Source: Diphasiastrum complanatum | Taxonomy: Eukaryota; Streptophyta; Lycopodiopsida; Lycopodiales; Lycopodiaceae | Length of the DNA: 64,000 bases | Direction of reading: 5' to 3' | Assembly: GCA_029204225.1 (NCBI GenBank) | Contig: CM055102.1 | Coordinates: forward strand, 28,078,969-28,142,968 | Shown here: piece after piece, positions 1-14,500 of the stretch | Numbering within the stretch: position 1 is the stretch's first letter | Layout: each line of letters opens with the position of its first letter | Translations under genes and position numbers: made by a program | Notes under the pieces: model-generated | The model's input: only the letters and a program-made list of their open reading frames with translations | What the model was told of the DNA's origin: nothing | Databases searched by the model: none

Positions 1-699
1 CAATAGCATTCAAGTGAATAAAGCCCATAGCTTGTACACAATAGCTTAACATGAAACCTTGCAAGCTGTCAATACTAGATGCTCTCAATTATGAAATACG
101 AGCGACACACTTCTCAAATTCACGAAACAAAAATATATTTTGCAAAAAATTTGTTGACATAAAACATAATATCATGCTACTTCAAAATAAGAAATCAGAG
201 ATGATGCATGATAAAGGACGAACAATCTTGTCCCTTTCACCCTTCCTACACAAGAACACTATTATGTGTCACCAAGCTAAGGACGTAAGATGCTACTTAT
301 CTTAAGATAATTTATTGTCGTGTACGGAAAAACAATGTGTCATACAATATTTTCAAACACTGTCATGAGATAGACCAGTACAGAAACAAAATGCATTATA
401 TAATATATTGAAACAACTCATGAGATAGAATGTGCCACTTTCAAATGTACATTGAACCTGTCTAGAACAATTCTGTGTGCAACACAACTTGTCCTATCTA
501 ATCGACCAGGCCAATTATGAGGCAGCATATTTTTCAGTCATGAAGTAACAGGAGTTTGTTCTTGAGGCTTAATGTGTATAATGTGGATGCTTCCAGTAAG
601 ATCAGGAAGTTCAGAAGCAAGCTTTACAGAATAAACATGTATTTTCAATGCCAATGACATGGTTATAAGACTACAACCCAGAGCATTAAGTATATATAC
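1..699 (-). other. CLPR3 intron 8 (5' part), no recognisable element
   Basis: A/T-rich sequence after the exon 8 donor. I see no transposon protein, no terminal repeats and no candidate final exon. A weak open frame at 51-305 on the plus strand has no family features. Confidence 0.6.
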
Positions 700-783
700 C
701 TTATCAGCCACACCAAACTCGACTGCTTTTCTTGGCTCCATATAGTATGGCCGCTGCATAATTTTTGCAACCTTTTTGAACGA
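700..783 (-). CDS. CLPR3: CLPR3 exon 8 (last exon seen)
   Basis: 28 codons between acceptor TATGTTGCAG and donor [30 protein letters not shown], then VEFGVADK. The Asp of the ClpP triad (R-D-.-F/Y-M) is Pro here. In the recalled plant protein about 30 further residues follow (an ILWRGQEK-like start). I could not find such a segment in 1-699 on either strand, so the terminal exon is probably beyond the left edge. If the donor is not used, the frame runs on to a stop at 538, giving an unrelated 54-residue tail. Confidence 0.95.
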
Positions 784-3700
784 CTGCAACATACATTTTT
801 CCAAAACAAAGTGCATATGAATTCTCCATGAATCTCAAGAAGATAATCAGAGCATCAACAACAGCTCTATCCACTTGAAAATATTGTTCTCATTTGCAAA
901 TGATTCCTTATTTTGGTTAGAGTTAAGAGATGTTTAGAAATCTTGACAATCACACAGCTCACAAACAGTTAGAATCATCCCAGGCTCAAAAAGCTAGAAA
1001 TGATTTCAATGAAGCAAATAATCTTATAACCTACAATATGGAGACGTAGGTCCCACAAACATGGTGCCAAGGAATTTATTTACCAGAAAATCTCTAGAAA
1101 CTTTAAAAAATTACATGTTAGTGAGGTTATAAACATACGGATACTGCAATAAGTTCAACGATTTTGCATCAAATAGTGGACTTGAATATAAACCATAGAT
1201 GCAAGAAACCAGGAACTGTGATACATCTGTGAAGATGGTAGTAATGTTTTGTTCAACCGGAAAATTGGGCCACCTGGGGAGTATGATGAAAATTTTGTTA
1301 CAGGTTTGGGCCCTGGAGTGTTATAGTTTAGAGTTAGAACTTAGGTAATAGAGGTGAGAGGAGTGTTAGGAGAGTTAGGAGTTGAGAGTCACGGTGAGAA
1401 ATAGAGATCCTACATGGGATCATGTCACGGTTGCTTTGGGATACGGTAGCTCGGGCACAAAACGATGGACGTGCAATTATTGTCGTGAGCTACACAAACG
1501 CACCTCCTTTGTTTGTGTCGCTATGAGATCGGAGCATGCCCACAGGCACCTCCGGGTCTATCGAGCATGATTGCAAGACTAGGAGCGATTCAGAGAGAGG
1601 AGATCATTCCTCCGACAGTCACTACAAGTGGGCATCATAGTACATACACTTGTTATTTGATTCTTTGAACTTTTGCTTTTGAATTCTGAATTTTGCAATG
1701 TGCATGATAAATGTGATTGGCTTGTAGACTGTAGTGATTAAATGTTTTTCGATTTCTTTTGTTGCAATAGGATCAGCTGCTAGGCATCATGCATCCACCT
1801 CAAGTCAGGATGAGATAGGCCGACACATCTACACCACATAGATGTAGCTGGCCCCTCCACTTCTAGACCCCCCCGCAGGGGTGTTACTGGTAGAAAAGAT
1901 TATGTGCAATCATTTCGGAGTGACAACAAGCATGGGGCAGATGTGCCTATTAGAAGACTCTTCTACCGTTGTGACCTCCCCTTCCATCTAGCGAAAACTC
2001 CTGCTTGGGGGGATATATTTGAGAGTGTTGCTGCGATAAGGGCCATATACCATGGACCTAACATGGAGTCCCTATGCATCACACATTTGATGGGGGAGGT
2101 TCAGGATGTAACCAAAGAATTGGAGCCCGTTCGTGAATCATGGAAACGATTCGGGTGCACCATCATGGCTGATGGTTGGAGTGACACTAGGAGGCGACAT
2201 ATCATATTCCTGTGTGGGCACCATGTTGGCACCATGTTCTTGAGAGCCATCGACACATCGATGTGGGCACCATGTTTCTTGAGAGCCATCCGACACATCG
2301 GCACCTAGCACCATTGTTTCAGGTGAGTAGCATAAGAACTGATATGTTGTAGTATAGCAAGGTTGGGAATCGTTCCAAGGGGAGCAAGGTGATATAAAAG
2401 TGATGCTTGTGAGTCTTCCTCAGTTTTCTTGCTTGAAAAGAAATGCTCATGTAGTACCATGAATAAAAAAGATGGAACAATATTTGCATAGACACGGCTC
2501 TTTCTAACATAGAATTGTTGGTAATTCAAATTTGATAGCAAGAAAAATTTATACTACATATATTGTCTTTGCTACTCTCAATGACTTGTGAGAGTAGTAA
2601 GAGAATGTTTAGACAATTAATGATCTAGGCCTTGAAGGCACAACTAGTAAAGGAACTTCTAGCTATGAAGAACAAGTGTAGTAAATTATCCAAGCCCATA
2701 GTAGAGCCATTTTTGGTGAATCCATCAAAATTTCTAGTTCCTATTGTAAAATTGTCCTTTCCATTGAATAGAATTAATCTCAAATTTAATCATCTAGAGT
2801 TGAGAAGCTTGTGGAATAATTTGGGGCCAAAGGTTGTGTGTGAAATGCAATGATCAATGTTTTGCTTAGGCTAAATCACCAATAAGACAAATTTCACTCA
2901 CAAGGTTCAAAATAACTTGCATTAGCTTTTGAGTTCTTACTTGGTGGGGAAGCTACCGAAACTTAGTTGTCAAGATGATCTCTCTCAAGTATTTTGAAAC
3001 TTGTCATATATTTTCTTGACCAATTTTTGCACTTGATTGCTAGGATAGTCTAAGATACTCCCAATAGTATCATATTAGAGGTTAAATATAACTTGACAAA
3101 AAATCTTCCTTTCTAGAAAACAATAGGTTCATGATTTAATTAGTTTATCATTTTCAGTATTGAGTACTGGGGCCATTGCATTATTTGGCTCTCAAATGTT
3201 GTGCTAAATTGTTCATAGTAAAAGAAGGTCAAGAGACAAGGTTGTTATTGAGCTCTTTAAGTATTCGAAATACATTTGCTAAAATTGTAGAATCTAGCTA
3301 GTAGTTTGTTACCACTTGGTATTATTTTGGATAACCAAGTGTCACATTATCTTGTACATAGTTTATCCGACTACCTTTTGGACTCCATGCGCTGCACACA
3401 TCATCGACCTACTGAGTATATCCTAGTTAGTAGTAACTAGGTTAGTAGTTACGAACTTACTGCTTCGTAATAAATTGTAATTTCTACAATTCCCACATCT
3501 AGATTGAACTTTAAGTTTGAAGATCTACATGTCGTGAGGGTTGATTGGTCACGACTCACAAAGGAGTCGAGACACTTGATTTTGCTCTAAATTTTCAAGC
3601 ATAAGCAGCCCCTTGGACCTAGTAAGTTGTATCTAAAGTCTAGGTTGTCTTTGCTTTTCCTCATGACTCATACATGTCTTGCTTTTGTCCATTGTGCAAT

Positions 3701-6700
3701 GTGTTTAGGTTTGCATTCATATTTATAGGCTAAGGTCTTGGAAGCGGCTTCTAAAGGTACACGACACCCTCAGATAGATGGTTGTTTCTACCCTATGGTA
3801 CAATGGAGTGGATCGACTGAGTGTCAATCTAGGAAATTTGAGACTATCGTTTTGTTATCGGACTATTGATTGTTGTTGGGTTGCATCCACTCCACACCAT
3901 TCTGCGACTCACATATAGAGAGGTGTCCACCATGGGCCTTCCCTACGAGTTTATGGATAGGTTGGGTGAGTAGCTTGATTAGTGCATTGAGTTGAGCTTT
4001 GCCAAGTATATACTATCACCCCTTGGCCCTTTTTTCCATTTTACAAATCTGGTCTCAAGTTTGAAGTTGGAACCTTCTCAATCTAAATCAATGACGTTCA
4101 ATTTTTAATTTGCAGGATTCAAGAAATAAAGGCCAAGTGGGAGAGCAAATGGAACTGGTTTCATAGGCCTTTACATGCAACTGCCCATGTACTACATCCT
4201 TTATGGAAGAAATTTGGTCCAGAGCAGTTCCATGACCAGAGCTTGAGGATGGGTGGTTTGAATACCTCCAGAGGATCATACTAGATGTTGCAGAGCAGCA
4301 GGCTTGCAACGATGAGCTTATGATTTTTTGAAAAGACCGCCTCACATATCAGAGAGCCGTAACACAGGATAGAGTCGGCCACTTGAGGCCAATTTCTTGG
4401 TGGGACAAGTATGGAGGGTGCACCCCTAGGCTACAGCACATTGCATTGAGAGTCCAAGACTGCATCGCAACAGCTTCTAAGAGGAACTGGAGCATCCACT
4501 CCCTCATACACACCAAGAAGAGAAACAAGCACTCCACAGAGCAATTAGAAAGCCTAGTATTTCATTGTTTGCTCCTTAGTTGCATGTTCTGGAACGGAAT
4601 GCGTTCCAGAACACGTTCTATTCTGGAACTTGACCAAAACATTTTTTAAAAAATACGTATTTTATTAACAAAGGAATCGAGATATTAAAGATTATTGGCT
4701 GGCTTGTTTCAGAATCACTTATGATCTCTAATTCTTCTCGGGCAGCCAGACTGCAATGTCACAGTATCCTCGATCAACTTCAAGACCATCAACTCTCACA
4801 TCTACGTTCTCAACCTCTTTCTTTCTAGATAAATTTTCAGGTTCCTTTTTATCTCTCCTCCAATACGAGATCTTGTCAGCTTGAATGCATTTGTCTCCAC
4901 TGCCTATTCTCCTACCTCGCTTTGTACACTTCTTAAGTCCACTATCCTCTCTTGTCGCTCTTGCTCTTCATCGCGTTCAAGTTCTTGAATCACTGGTTAT
5001 AGGGTCTATCTTGATTCCCAACAAGTTAAAAAAGTATTGCATTTCAGGAGCAGCCCTCACATTTTAAAACATTTACCTTTGTCCTCCATGCTATACGCTA
5101 TGATGTTGATAACAAATTAATGCCAGAAACTAAAGAGTCTGAAGCATCGTTTCATATCTAAGAGCTAAGAGAAACTTGTTAGAAACCTAATTTTTTTTTA
5201 ATTAAAAAACGTTCCGACCCAGTACTGTACGTTGCGGCCCAAAAGGGTCAGAACGGGTTTCTAAGGTTTGCTCAAATGCTACTTGATTTTGCTTTTCAAT
5301 TAAGTTGTAACTTTTAAATTTCGATTCAAAGTTCAAATGTGTATCCAATGTACTTAGCTTACTAGTAACTACTCTTACTTACAACTTAGTAATTACTACA
5401 TACATTGTAGTATATATATGCTACTAATGTGTGATCATTGATGGGAGTATCCTGATTCTAATTTTGATTTTCTATGAATAGTGAGCACTAATTTAGTTTC
5501 AACTTTCAAGCTTCAGCTTGTTACAAGCAACAACGAACTTTCAAATGCATGTCTTCAGTAACAATCTAGTATTTATAAGATTTTAGAAACATTTTAGACA
5601 TTCTAGACATTACTTGACATGTTTTCTAGCATTACATCAAAAAAAATTCAAAACAAAAAAATTTGCCGATTCTTTTCGATTCTTTTGGGAGGGGTCCCGG
5701 TTCAAAACCACGATTCATGCTGATTCTGACGATCCTAAAAAGGTCGATTCTAAACTGGGTGGAAACACTATTTTAGAGTGACAGGCATCTCAGAGCAAAT
5801 GTGCAACAACATTGGGGTGAATCCTGGTTGTTCCCTCTCACCCACCTGTTCGGATTATATACTGATGACCTTGAGAAACTCATTGAGCAGTGCAATGGTG
5901 CAAGTTGAAAACTTGGTGACATTTCGATTGCCATCCTTCTTTATGCAGATGATGTGGTTCTAGTCTCCACGATTAGAAAGGGTCTACAAAGACAATACCA
6001 AATGGGGTTTGGGGGTTAACATTGCGAAGACCAAGGTTCTGGTCTTCAAAACATCCAGGGTCTTCATGCAGCGACAAGAGTTTATCCTTGATGGACAGCC
6101 ACTAGAGATTGCATCATCTTACATTTATCTAGAGGGGTATGTTGTCGTTACAATTACATGTAAACCATGAGAAGACACATCTCATAGACGACCTCCTCGA
6201 CAATTGATGACAACATGTCATACCATTATATTTGCAACCAAATATATATACATTGTAATCATTTTAGATCTTTGGTCACATGTCTATTTTTCTTTACTAT
6301 TTTAGAGACATTTCATATGCTGCAGACACACTATCACCTACCCTAGCCACCTTGCTCAATCGAGCAGTTGTCTCCGGCTTCCCTTCCTCCTGGTGTACCA
6401 ACATCATCCATCCCATTCACAAAACTGGTGACCCCATGGACCCTGGTAACTATCGCACCATTATGGTGGGGCACATCATTGCTAAGTTATACGGCACCAT
6501 CCTCCAGTCAGCAGTCAGTTCTCAGGCAGAGTCCAGGCGATTACATGCATTGGGGGGCCAGCGGGTTTCAGGGCACACTACTCCACTACAGATCATATCT
6601 TCACTCTTCGGGCCATTATTGAGGAAGCTAGACACAGGAAAGAGCGGGTCTACTGTTGTTTTGTTGACTTCAGGAAAGCCTTCAACTCTGTTCCACGATC

Positions 6701-8459
6701 CCTCCTCATCCAGCGGCTACGTGATCTCGGCTTTTCTACTGACATGATCTTGGCAGTGATGGCACTATATGAGAGAGTCCTTGGATGTTTTCGGAGTGAC
6801 ATCGGCATCTCAGATCATATCTGGAGCACCATTAGTGTTAAACAGGGTTGTTCTCTATCTCCAACTCTTATCTTCTACCAGAGAGGGATTACAGCGACAA
6901 CTCGACAGCCTTCATGCTTTCTGCAGTAGATGGGGATTGGGGGTTAACATATTGAAAACCAAAGTTATGGTTTTCAACACATCGAGAGCTTTTATGCAGC
7001 GCCGGGAACTCATCTTCGACAGGCAGCCCTTGGAGGTTGTATTTTCCTACACTTACCTTGGCGTACTCTTTACAGGCCCTATCTTTGGTATGCGACAGGC
7101 AACTTCTGCCAAACTTGGGAAGGGCCATGCCTCCCTTGTCCAGTTAGAGCGTTTCTGTTTCAGACGGTTTATTCGGGATGCCTCGAGTAAATGCCAACTT
7201 TTTGATACTCTCGTTACCCCCACAACCCTATATGCAGCAGAAGTACGGTGTACGGGTCTTACATCATCGGATTGGGCCCATATTTCACGACTACAGGTTC
7301 TCATGTTATCTCGGATGATACGGGCTAAGCCGTCCGTCCCACACCAGATTATACTGACAGAGTTCGCGGTTCACCCATACAGCTATCCGCCATCTTCCAG
7401 CTTATCCTATATATCCAGCGTATAATGATGTTACCCACAGATGAGCAGAGATACATACAATGGCACTTGCTTCATCACGACACCTTTATGACCAAGGACA
7501 TCGACTATCATGGTTCTCTCAAGCCTCCCAGCTACTGGGCACACTTGGCATATCTATCACAGACCTTCCATCAAGCACCCATGAGTACATCAGACGCTTT
7601 CTTTATAGAGCATATCTGAGACGGACATGGCAGGGGCAGCTCGGGGTCAAACCCGACTATTACAGGACACACTTTCTGGAGCTAGACATAGCAGGACTTC
7701 CAGTTTTGCCACACTACCTCACCTCAGGACTATCTCACAGGCTTCGGTTTCTGTTGGGCCAGTTTCGAGTATCTTCACATTAGTTGGCTATTGAGACTAG
7801 ACGCTTTCAGTGCACCCCGCGAGAGGAGCGGATTTTCCAGTTGTGCTCATTAGCTATGGTCGAGTCAAAGGAGCACTTCCTATTCACATGTCCAGTTTAC
7901 TATGAGATCAGAGGGCGATATCATTGCCTTTTTCGTCAAACACATGTTACACTGCGGTCCCTTATCTCATACGAGGACCCCCGTTGTGTGGCACTTATGC
8001 TACGTGAGATGTCCCTCTAACGACACGACCTATGTCAGGCAATTCAAACAAACTTACCCAGACACAATCCCAAATTACATCCTTCTTCTCATGCAGGAGA
8101 TCGCGTTCTGATGCAGACATGACTGCCAGCGATTGCGACGACATTCCCAGACCCAGGACGCAGAGACGACGTACCACCCAGCCTCAGGCGACCATGAGAG
8201 TTACATGTCCCACCAGGCCTCCTAGACAGAGACGCACTACATATGCTCATACTCATCGACGACGCCAGCATGCTCCAGTGCTTACTGATGTTACAGCTCG
8301 CATCACATCCTTCTACAGCATCAAGACAGTCCTGACTTCTTGACATGGATACATATGATTTTCATGCACAGGTTTTTTCATTTATGGTTACCACATACTT
8401 GACATGTACTTCTTTTGTCTTATATGCCTTTTGGCATGGAAAAGACATTAATAAAGCTT

Positions 8460-8527
<68 letters not shown>

Positions 8528-11500
8528 TATACGTGATCCATAGAGTAAGCATCGCCACTTTCATGACACCTACTACCACGCATGCAACTGAGTCATGGTG
8601 TATTGGACTCAGGACCATGATTGGGCCAGACTTTTACATCTCTACCGACATCACGCATAATTCATCGTAAACCCTCAATCCTGCATTTAATTGTCTTGGC
8701 CGAGTTCGTTGTGCTCCCATCAAACTGGAGGCCATCTTCAGCTGATCGTCTATATTCAGTGCGTTATTTCCTTTGGTGCAGCAGATATTAGTATCGGTAG
8801 ACATCCTTGGCTGGCATTTACGTCTTCCAAAGCACTTTTTGAGAAAGGCTATAAGTCATCCTAGTTTGCAAGGGCATCTAGGATGCCATTAATGTCTAAA
8901 CTATCAAAAGGTTCAGAAGCCTGAAAAGTACATCTCAAGTGTGTAGCATATCATGGGAGCATATTAAAATGGCTCTAAAAAAAAATCACCTAGTTTGGCT
9001 TGCATGCAAGGATGCTATTATTGGCTGTAGTTGGTTAGAGATTTCTAAGACAAATCTAGAGCATAGTCAAGTGGATCATACAAAGCTTACTTGGAAAGTA
9101 GTTGGTATACATGCAAGGAAGCATGGACATACACAAATTGCTAGGGCAATCGTTGTGTAGATCACTGAGGTTTAGGAAGGGGAAGAACCTTGATGCATGT
9201 TGAAGAAGGTCTCAAGAGTTAGGATCAGCATTACAACTGGGAGTCGTTTTGCAATCAGGGTGCAAGGAAAAGAAAGGATCCACAAGAGTAATCAGAACAA
9301 TTTCGTCGCAAAAGTGGAAGGGTCAACTCATAGGAAAAGGAAAACTACATGAAAGATGATGAGGGAGATGGTAGGAGAAGACAATCATCGATCATGGTGT
9401 CGCTGAAGCTACAAAAGCGGCTACCAACCAACATACTGAAGGAAGGTCAACTTCAGAGGTTCTAAGATTGGACAAGGTTTTGTCAAGGTTGGAATCGACA
9501 AAGGTGCAGCTTCTAAGAGGGAGTTGCATGAGAAGTACAGACTATGAGTCTATATATAATATAGGTAAATCGATATTCACGAGGATGCTTCGTTGATTCA
9601 CAATTTCTTATCATGGTGGCAAATGATAAGTTCATTGTTACAAGTGACAGGTGTGACAAGCTGTGTGGTCATCATTCTACGTTGTATCAATTTGGTTTCT
9701 ATCCAAGTCATAGTACCTTGGTTACGTGGCAAAAACTTTCTTGTCAATCTGAACTAGTATCACTTGAGATTCATGATTATTCGAAGTGATTGTTTGTTGT
9801 GGTTATCATTCTTGGATAGCATCCAAGTCATAGTTGATTGTTCATGTGGTGGTATCAAGTGAGATCAATTCTACTAGTAAGATCTGTTTTGAGTTGGAGA
9901 AAAGTTGTTTCTTCAAGTTCTTGAATCTATCCAAGTTCATGTTCTATCATGTGGTAGATTATGTTATAAGATTTGGAGGCCAAGGTTGTTGATTGGTCGT
10001 TGAAAATCAACAATCCAAGTTGTTGTTTGGCCTTTAGAAAAATAATTGGGTTCATTTTATGAATTGATAGGTTATTGATCATCCTTAGAAAATTAATGTG
10101 AAGCCTTCTTAAGCGAAGCAGGTTTCTTCAAGAAAGATAGACGTACACCAGTTGGGAAGTCTACATATGACATAGTGTTAAGACAAATAGATGTCATGAT
10201 GAAATGAATTCTAAGTTGGAAAGTTGTTTGGAGCAAGTGACTCTATGTGTAAGATAGAGGCTCAGTTGCAGCGGATCGCGATCCGGATCGTGCGATCCGG
10301 GACCAGAAACTCTGTCCCGGATTGCAAAAAAATTTGCAAATTTTTTTCTCATTGTGGAGGGATCCACAGCTAGTTGCAATCCAAATGACCAATGAATAGC
10401 AGCAGAAATACTGAAGCAGATACAAATGAAATGATTAGCCAATGTTATATCTGCAAATCCGTAACTGCAAAAACAATTTGCTTCAGTATCTGATTGAAGT
10501 GACTAGCAGATATTGGGGATTAACTATCTCCAAGCAATAGAACTGCTCTTTTGAAATCCTTTCACATGATACCCCATATTGGCAGGTTTGAAAAACAGAA
10601 AACAAAAAAAATTTGCGTTCCGGGAAACCCTAATGGGAAATCCCGGATCGCGTTCCGGAACGCGTTCCGGAATGCGGCCTGCATCTTTGGATAGAGGTAG
10701 GAGGTTCCATGGAAAAGATAATGTCAAGTGCTTTGTGTGAGAACGTATTTGAGGGGTAGTATCAGTTACTTTGTGTGAGGAAGTATTGTATACATTTTAT
10801 CTTACTATTGGGGATGCTCTATTACTTGCATATTTGATTTGGTTCATAGACGACATTCTATGTGTATCATTATTGGAGAGTGGGTGGAATCCAAACATGA
10901 AGTGCACATCCAAAGGGAGTAGTTCAACTAAGTCAAATAAGTCCATCACAGGTGGTAACTCATGAGAGTACCAAGAGAATTGAAGTGGATTCAATTCAAG
11001 AAAATGTTCCGGTACAACACACCAGGCATCAGCACTGGGTGCAGTATTTGGTACAGCGCATTGATTGTCCCCTATTATTTCGTTAAAAACCAGGCTAGAA
11101 CACTTTGCAGCTATCAAACAGTCAGAACCCAACACTTTCTTTTAACACCAACTTGAGGCCATGACATTTATTTTTATTTGATGATTTCTTGTATCCCCAC
11201 ATTGAAAGCAATGTTTTTGAAGTGGGAGATGGTTAGAGGACATTCTTTTCTTACAAACTACAGTATTGGGCCTTGGGTTGGTACCTACACCAATACTATT
11301 ATGAAGGTCAAGGCTCTGAGCACGTTCAATTGACCCCTGGAACTCGTTGGTGGACTAAGCACACTTCAAGAAACTCGCATAATCTCGATAACACATTGGG
11401 ACTCTTAGCCCACCAACTCTTGACAGTAGCTTCTTAAAAGACTCCCTTCAGGACCTCCAGACCAGTATAATGTGGTGGCTTACAAGAGATGTACAGCAAC

Positions 11501-14500
11501 AAATGTTTATAGCAGTGAACAAACTAAATAAAAACCTGCTCATACTGTTCAGACTTACATTTCCCGTATGCTTAGCAAGAAGCGATACTAGTGTATCCCG
11601 GTTGTTGACAACCTGCAACATGGGCCAAAACATTAGCGAAAGTGCACAATATACTCTCAAAACTAAAGCATCTATATTAAGAGAACCAAATAACGCAATC
11701 AGAATAAAAGTATTTCTTCTACAGCGATTCTTACATCATTCTCTTGATATTTTCGCTTACATTTGAGACACGTCTCTTCAAGTAACCATTTCATTACCGT
11801 AAAAGCTTCTTATGTAAAGTTCTAAACTCAAATGCAATTTCTTAAAAGATATTACTCTTGAATCATAGTACATTCATTCAGTTTACAGGCAATCTGTTGA
11901 GATTCTAATTTCTTTTCCAAATATGTTACCAAAAAATGAGGGCATGTGTGTTATGAACATCCTCTGCAACCTACCTTATCTTCAAAACTTATACAACTTG
12001 GAACTTGCCAAATGTCCAAACAAAGAAAAGAAAAATTCATGCCTCCTGAGCATTCACAATGAACTTCCATACTTCTAAGTTTCATAGAGAATGGAATGGC
12101 TAGAAGATTACTTCATGTTCACAAAAAGGAAAGATATGACATCAAAACATCTTCCAAATGCTGAAAACTGCTAAGACATAGAAACTTATACAGCGAATTC
12201 AAATGTACAATATCGGAACACACATTCGGAAACGACGAATCAAAACAATGTCTACTTTTGGGTTTATAATTTGATTTCTGATGTACCCTAGTCACGAGCT
12301 TATCACACTGCTAGATTAAAATCATCATACTGAGTGTAGCAAAAACATTTCATATAGATAAATGATATGCAATCGTGTGTAATTGAAAGGCGTTTCTTAA
12401 GGATTCAATACAATGACATACTTGGCGAAAGCAAAAATTGATTCAAGAACTGAACCTGATGGAGACGAAGAAACTAATGTAGCAAAGCTGGTACATAAGG
12501 CACAAAGAGTGCATACCAAGTAGTTTCACATCAAGTGGGAGTGCAATGCATGTTTGTAACAAATTAATCTATACAACAATTTAATAATGAAACGTATCTT
12601 CCTTAAGATGAAATATATAAAATACAACACATCAAAGTGCATGTGTCATAATCATCTCTGCTCGTATGTCTCATGGGTGATAGGTCTAATATAGGCTTCC
12701 AACTACATGAGGTGCTCTGCATGTTTGATATGTATACACAAGCACAGATGTCTCCAGGAACGTCTCAAAGCTCTAGGTTACAACATGAGTGACACAAAGG
12801 TATTACAGTGAGCCCATCTCATCATCCTTTGAATCAACCTATATTGTTGACAGGAGAAAAAAAAAAGTGATTTTCCAGTAATTTATGGCCCTTTGTGCCT
12901 AGGATGTTGCCAATGGTCGCTTGTGGAACATGTCTTCTATCATCAAGGACACACCCTCTAATCCTCCTAAGAGATAAGGATTGAAAAACAATCAATTTCC
13001 CCTTGAATAATGAATGCTGCATCTAATCTCATAATATGTAAGGCATTCCAAGATGAAATACTCAGTCTCAATTCTCCCCCAAAGTGCAAAGCTAGAAGTA
13101 GAAGGTGGTGAGGAAGCTCCAAGTAGGACACTGGAAATAAGTGGGTTTGCTGCCCTGAAAAATCAGCAAGGTAGTTCAACTGTGGCAGTAAAGAGGATGA
13201 TGCAATGGATAGAACGTAGGCCAAAAACCAGCAAACTGCTAACAAAATGTGTGTCAAAATCACCTCCAAACAGGGCGTTAGGAGAAACAAAAGATATTGC
13301 CTTGAAAAACTAGCAAGTGAAGCTAAAAATAACCTCAAAATAGGGTGGGGCCTCCAAAAGACTGTCAAAAGCTAGCAAACAAATGCTAATGGAAAAATGC
13401 CAAAATCTCCTCCAAATACGGCGTTAGAAAGTCTAATAGGTACTGCTCAAAAAATCTGCCAACACAGCGACCAAAAAAGATAGAGGCCACTAAAATAGCT
13501 GCGGAAAATGGTCTGCCAAAAAAAAACTAGCGAAAGAACTTTTGCTAAAGATCTGCCAAAAAATTGGAGATCCGCCAAGCGTGGGAAGAAAAACTACCAC
13601 TCACACCAAGGAAAGGACTCTAATAAGAATGCATCTACAAATTCAACATGAAAAATACCAAGTAGCATTCATCAAACCGGAGAAAAATAATCATTCACAA
13701 GCATTCTCCAGCAAAGAAGACTAATCAAATCAATGGTAGCCAATAACTCAGGCAGATCTCCAACAAAGACCTTCATACAAAGATGGAACTCCCCTACAAA
13801 GGATTTAGGACTCCAAACTCAATGAATAGCCTTAGTGGCTATTTATACCAAGCAAAAACTACCTCCCTTCCATTGACTTGGAGGGAAACATGAAATTCAA
13901 AATTCAAATATCAGGGTCTAAATTAGGAACCATGTAAAATAGGTTCCTGCGCTTGACAAATGTAATGAAAAGTGCGTGGCCCAAAGTTAGTGATGTCATA
14001 AGGTAAAGCTTAGAAACAATATACGAGCAACTCAAAAAGTCAAAGGATCTAAGTCAAAACAATATTATAAAATTCAATAAACAAAAAGTCTTAGCCAAAC
14101 AACATTGCTTATGTCTCATCAGTACCCAAGCATAAGTTGCTAACTGGTCCAGATTCTTCTGGGTAGACCCAATGTTGACTAAGAAGCACAAGACAACCAG
14201 TAAGAAGAAAGAAAAAATAATAATATTAATGATAATAATTCAAATAAAATGAAATTCAAATTTTGAAATTTATAAATTTATAAATCTAATTAAAAATAAA
14301 ATGAAAATACAAAATAAAATAAAATATATAAGAACAAGGATCGTAATATATACGAGTTACCAAGACAAAGACAAAATACTAGAAACGTAAGAATAACCCA
14401 CGGAACACGTTTCCATAGGTTTCTGTGAGTTTCAAGTTTTACTCTTTCGTGTTCCTGATGGCCCTACTACATTTCAGAATGTTATGAATAATATATCGCA

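Larger units (their letters stand above)
1382..4560 (+). mobile_element. hAT-family DNA transposon relic
   Basis: Three pieces of a plant hAT transposase lie in order on the plus strand: BED zinc finger (about 1382-1530), DUF659 (about 1904-2230) and the C-terminal dimerisation domain (about 4105-4560). Stops and frameshifts break the frame, and 2330-4080 has no readable coding sequence apart from short open stretches, so the copy is dead. Terminal inverted repeats and the 8-bp target duplication were not identified. It lies within CLPR3 intron 7, antisense to the gene. Confidence 0.75.

Noticed and set aside
538-816. 92-codon open frame taken as the whole terminal exon of CLPR3
   Set aside because: Only codons up to ADK match CLPR3. 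The match stops exactly at a GT donor and begins exactly after an AG acceptor, so the rest is intron.
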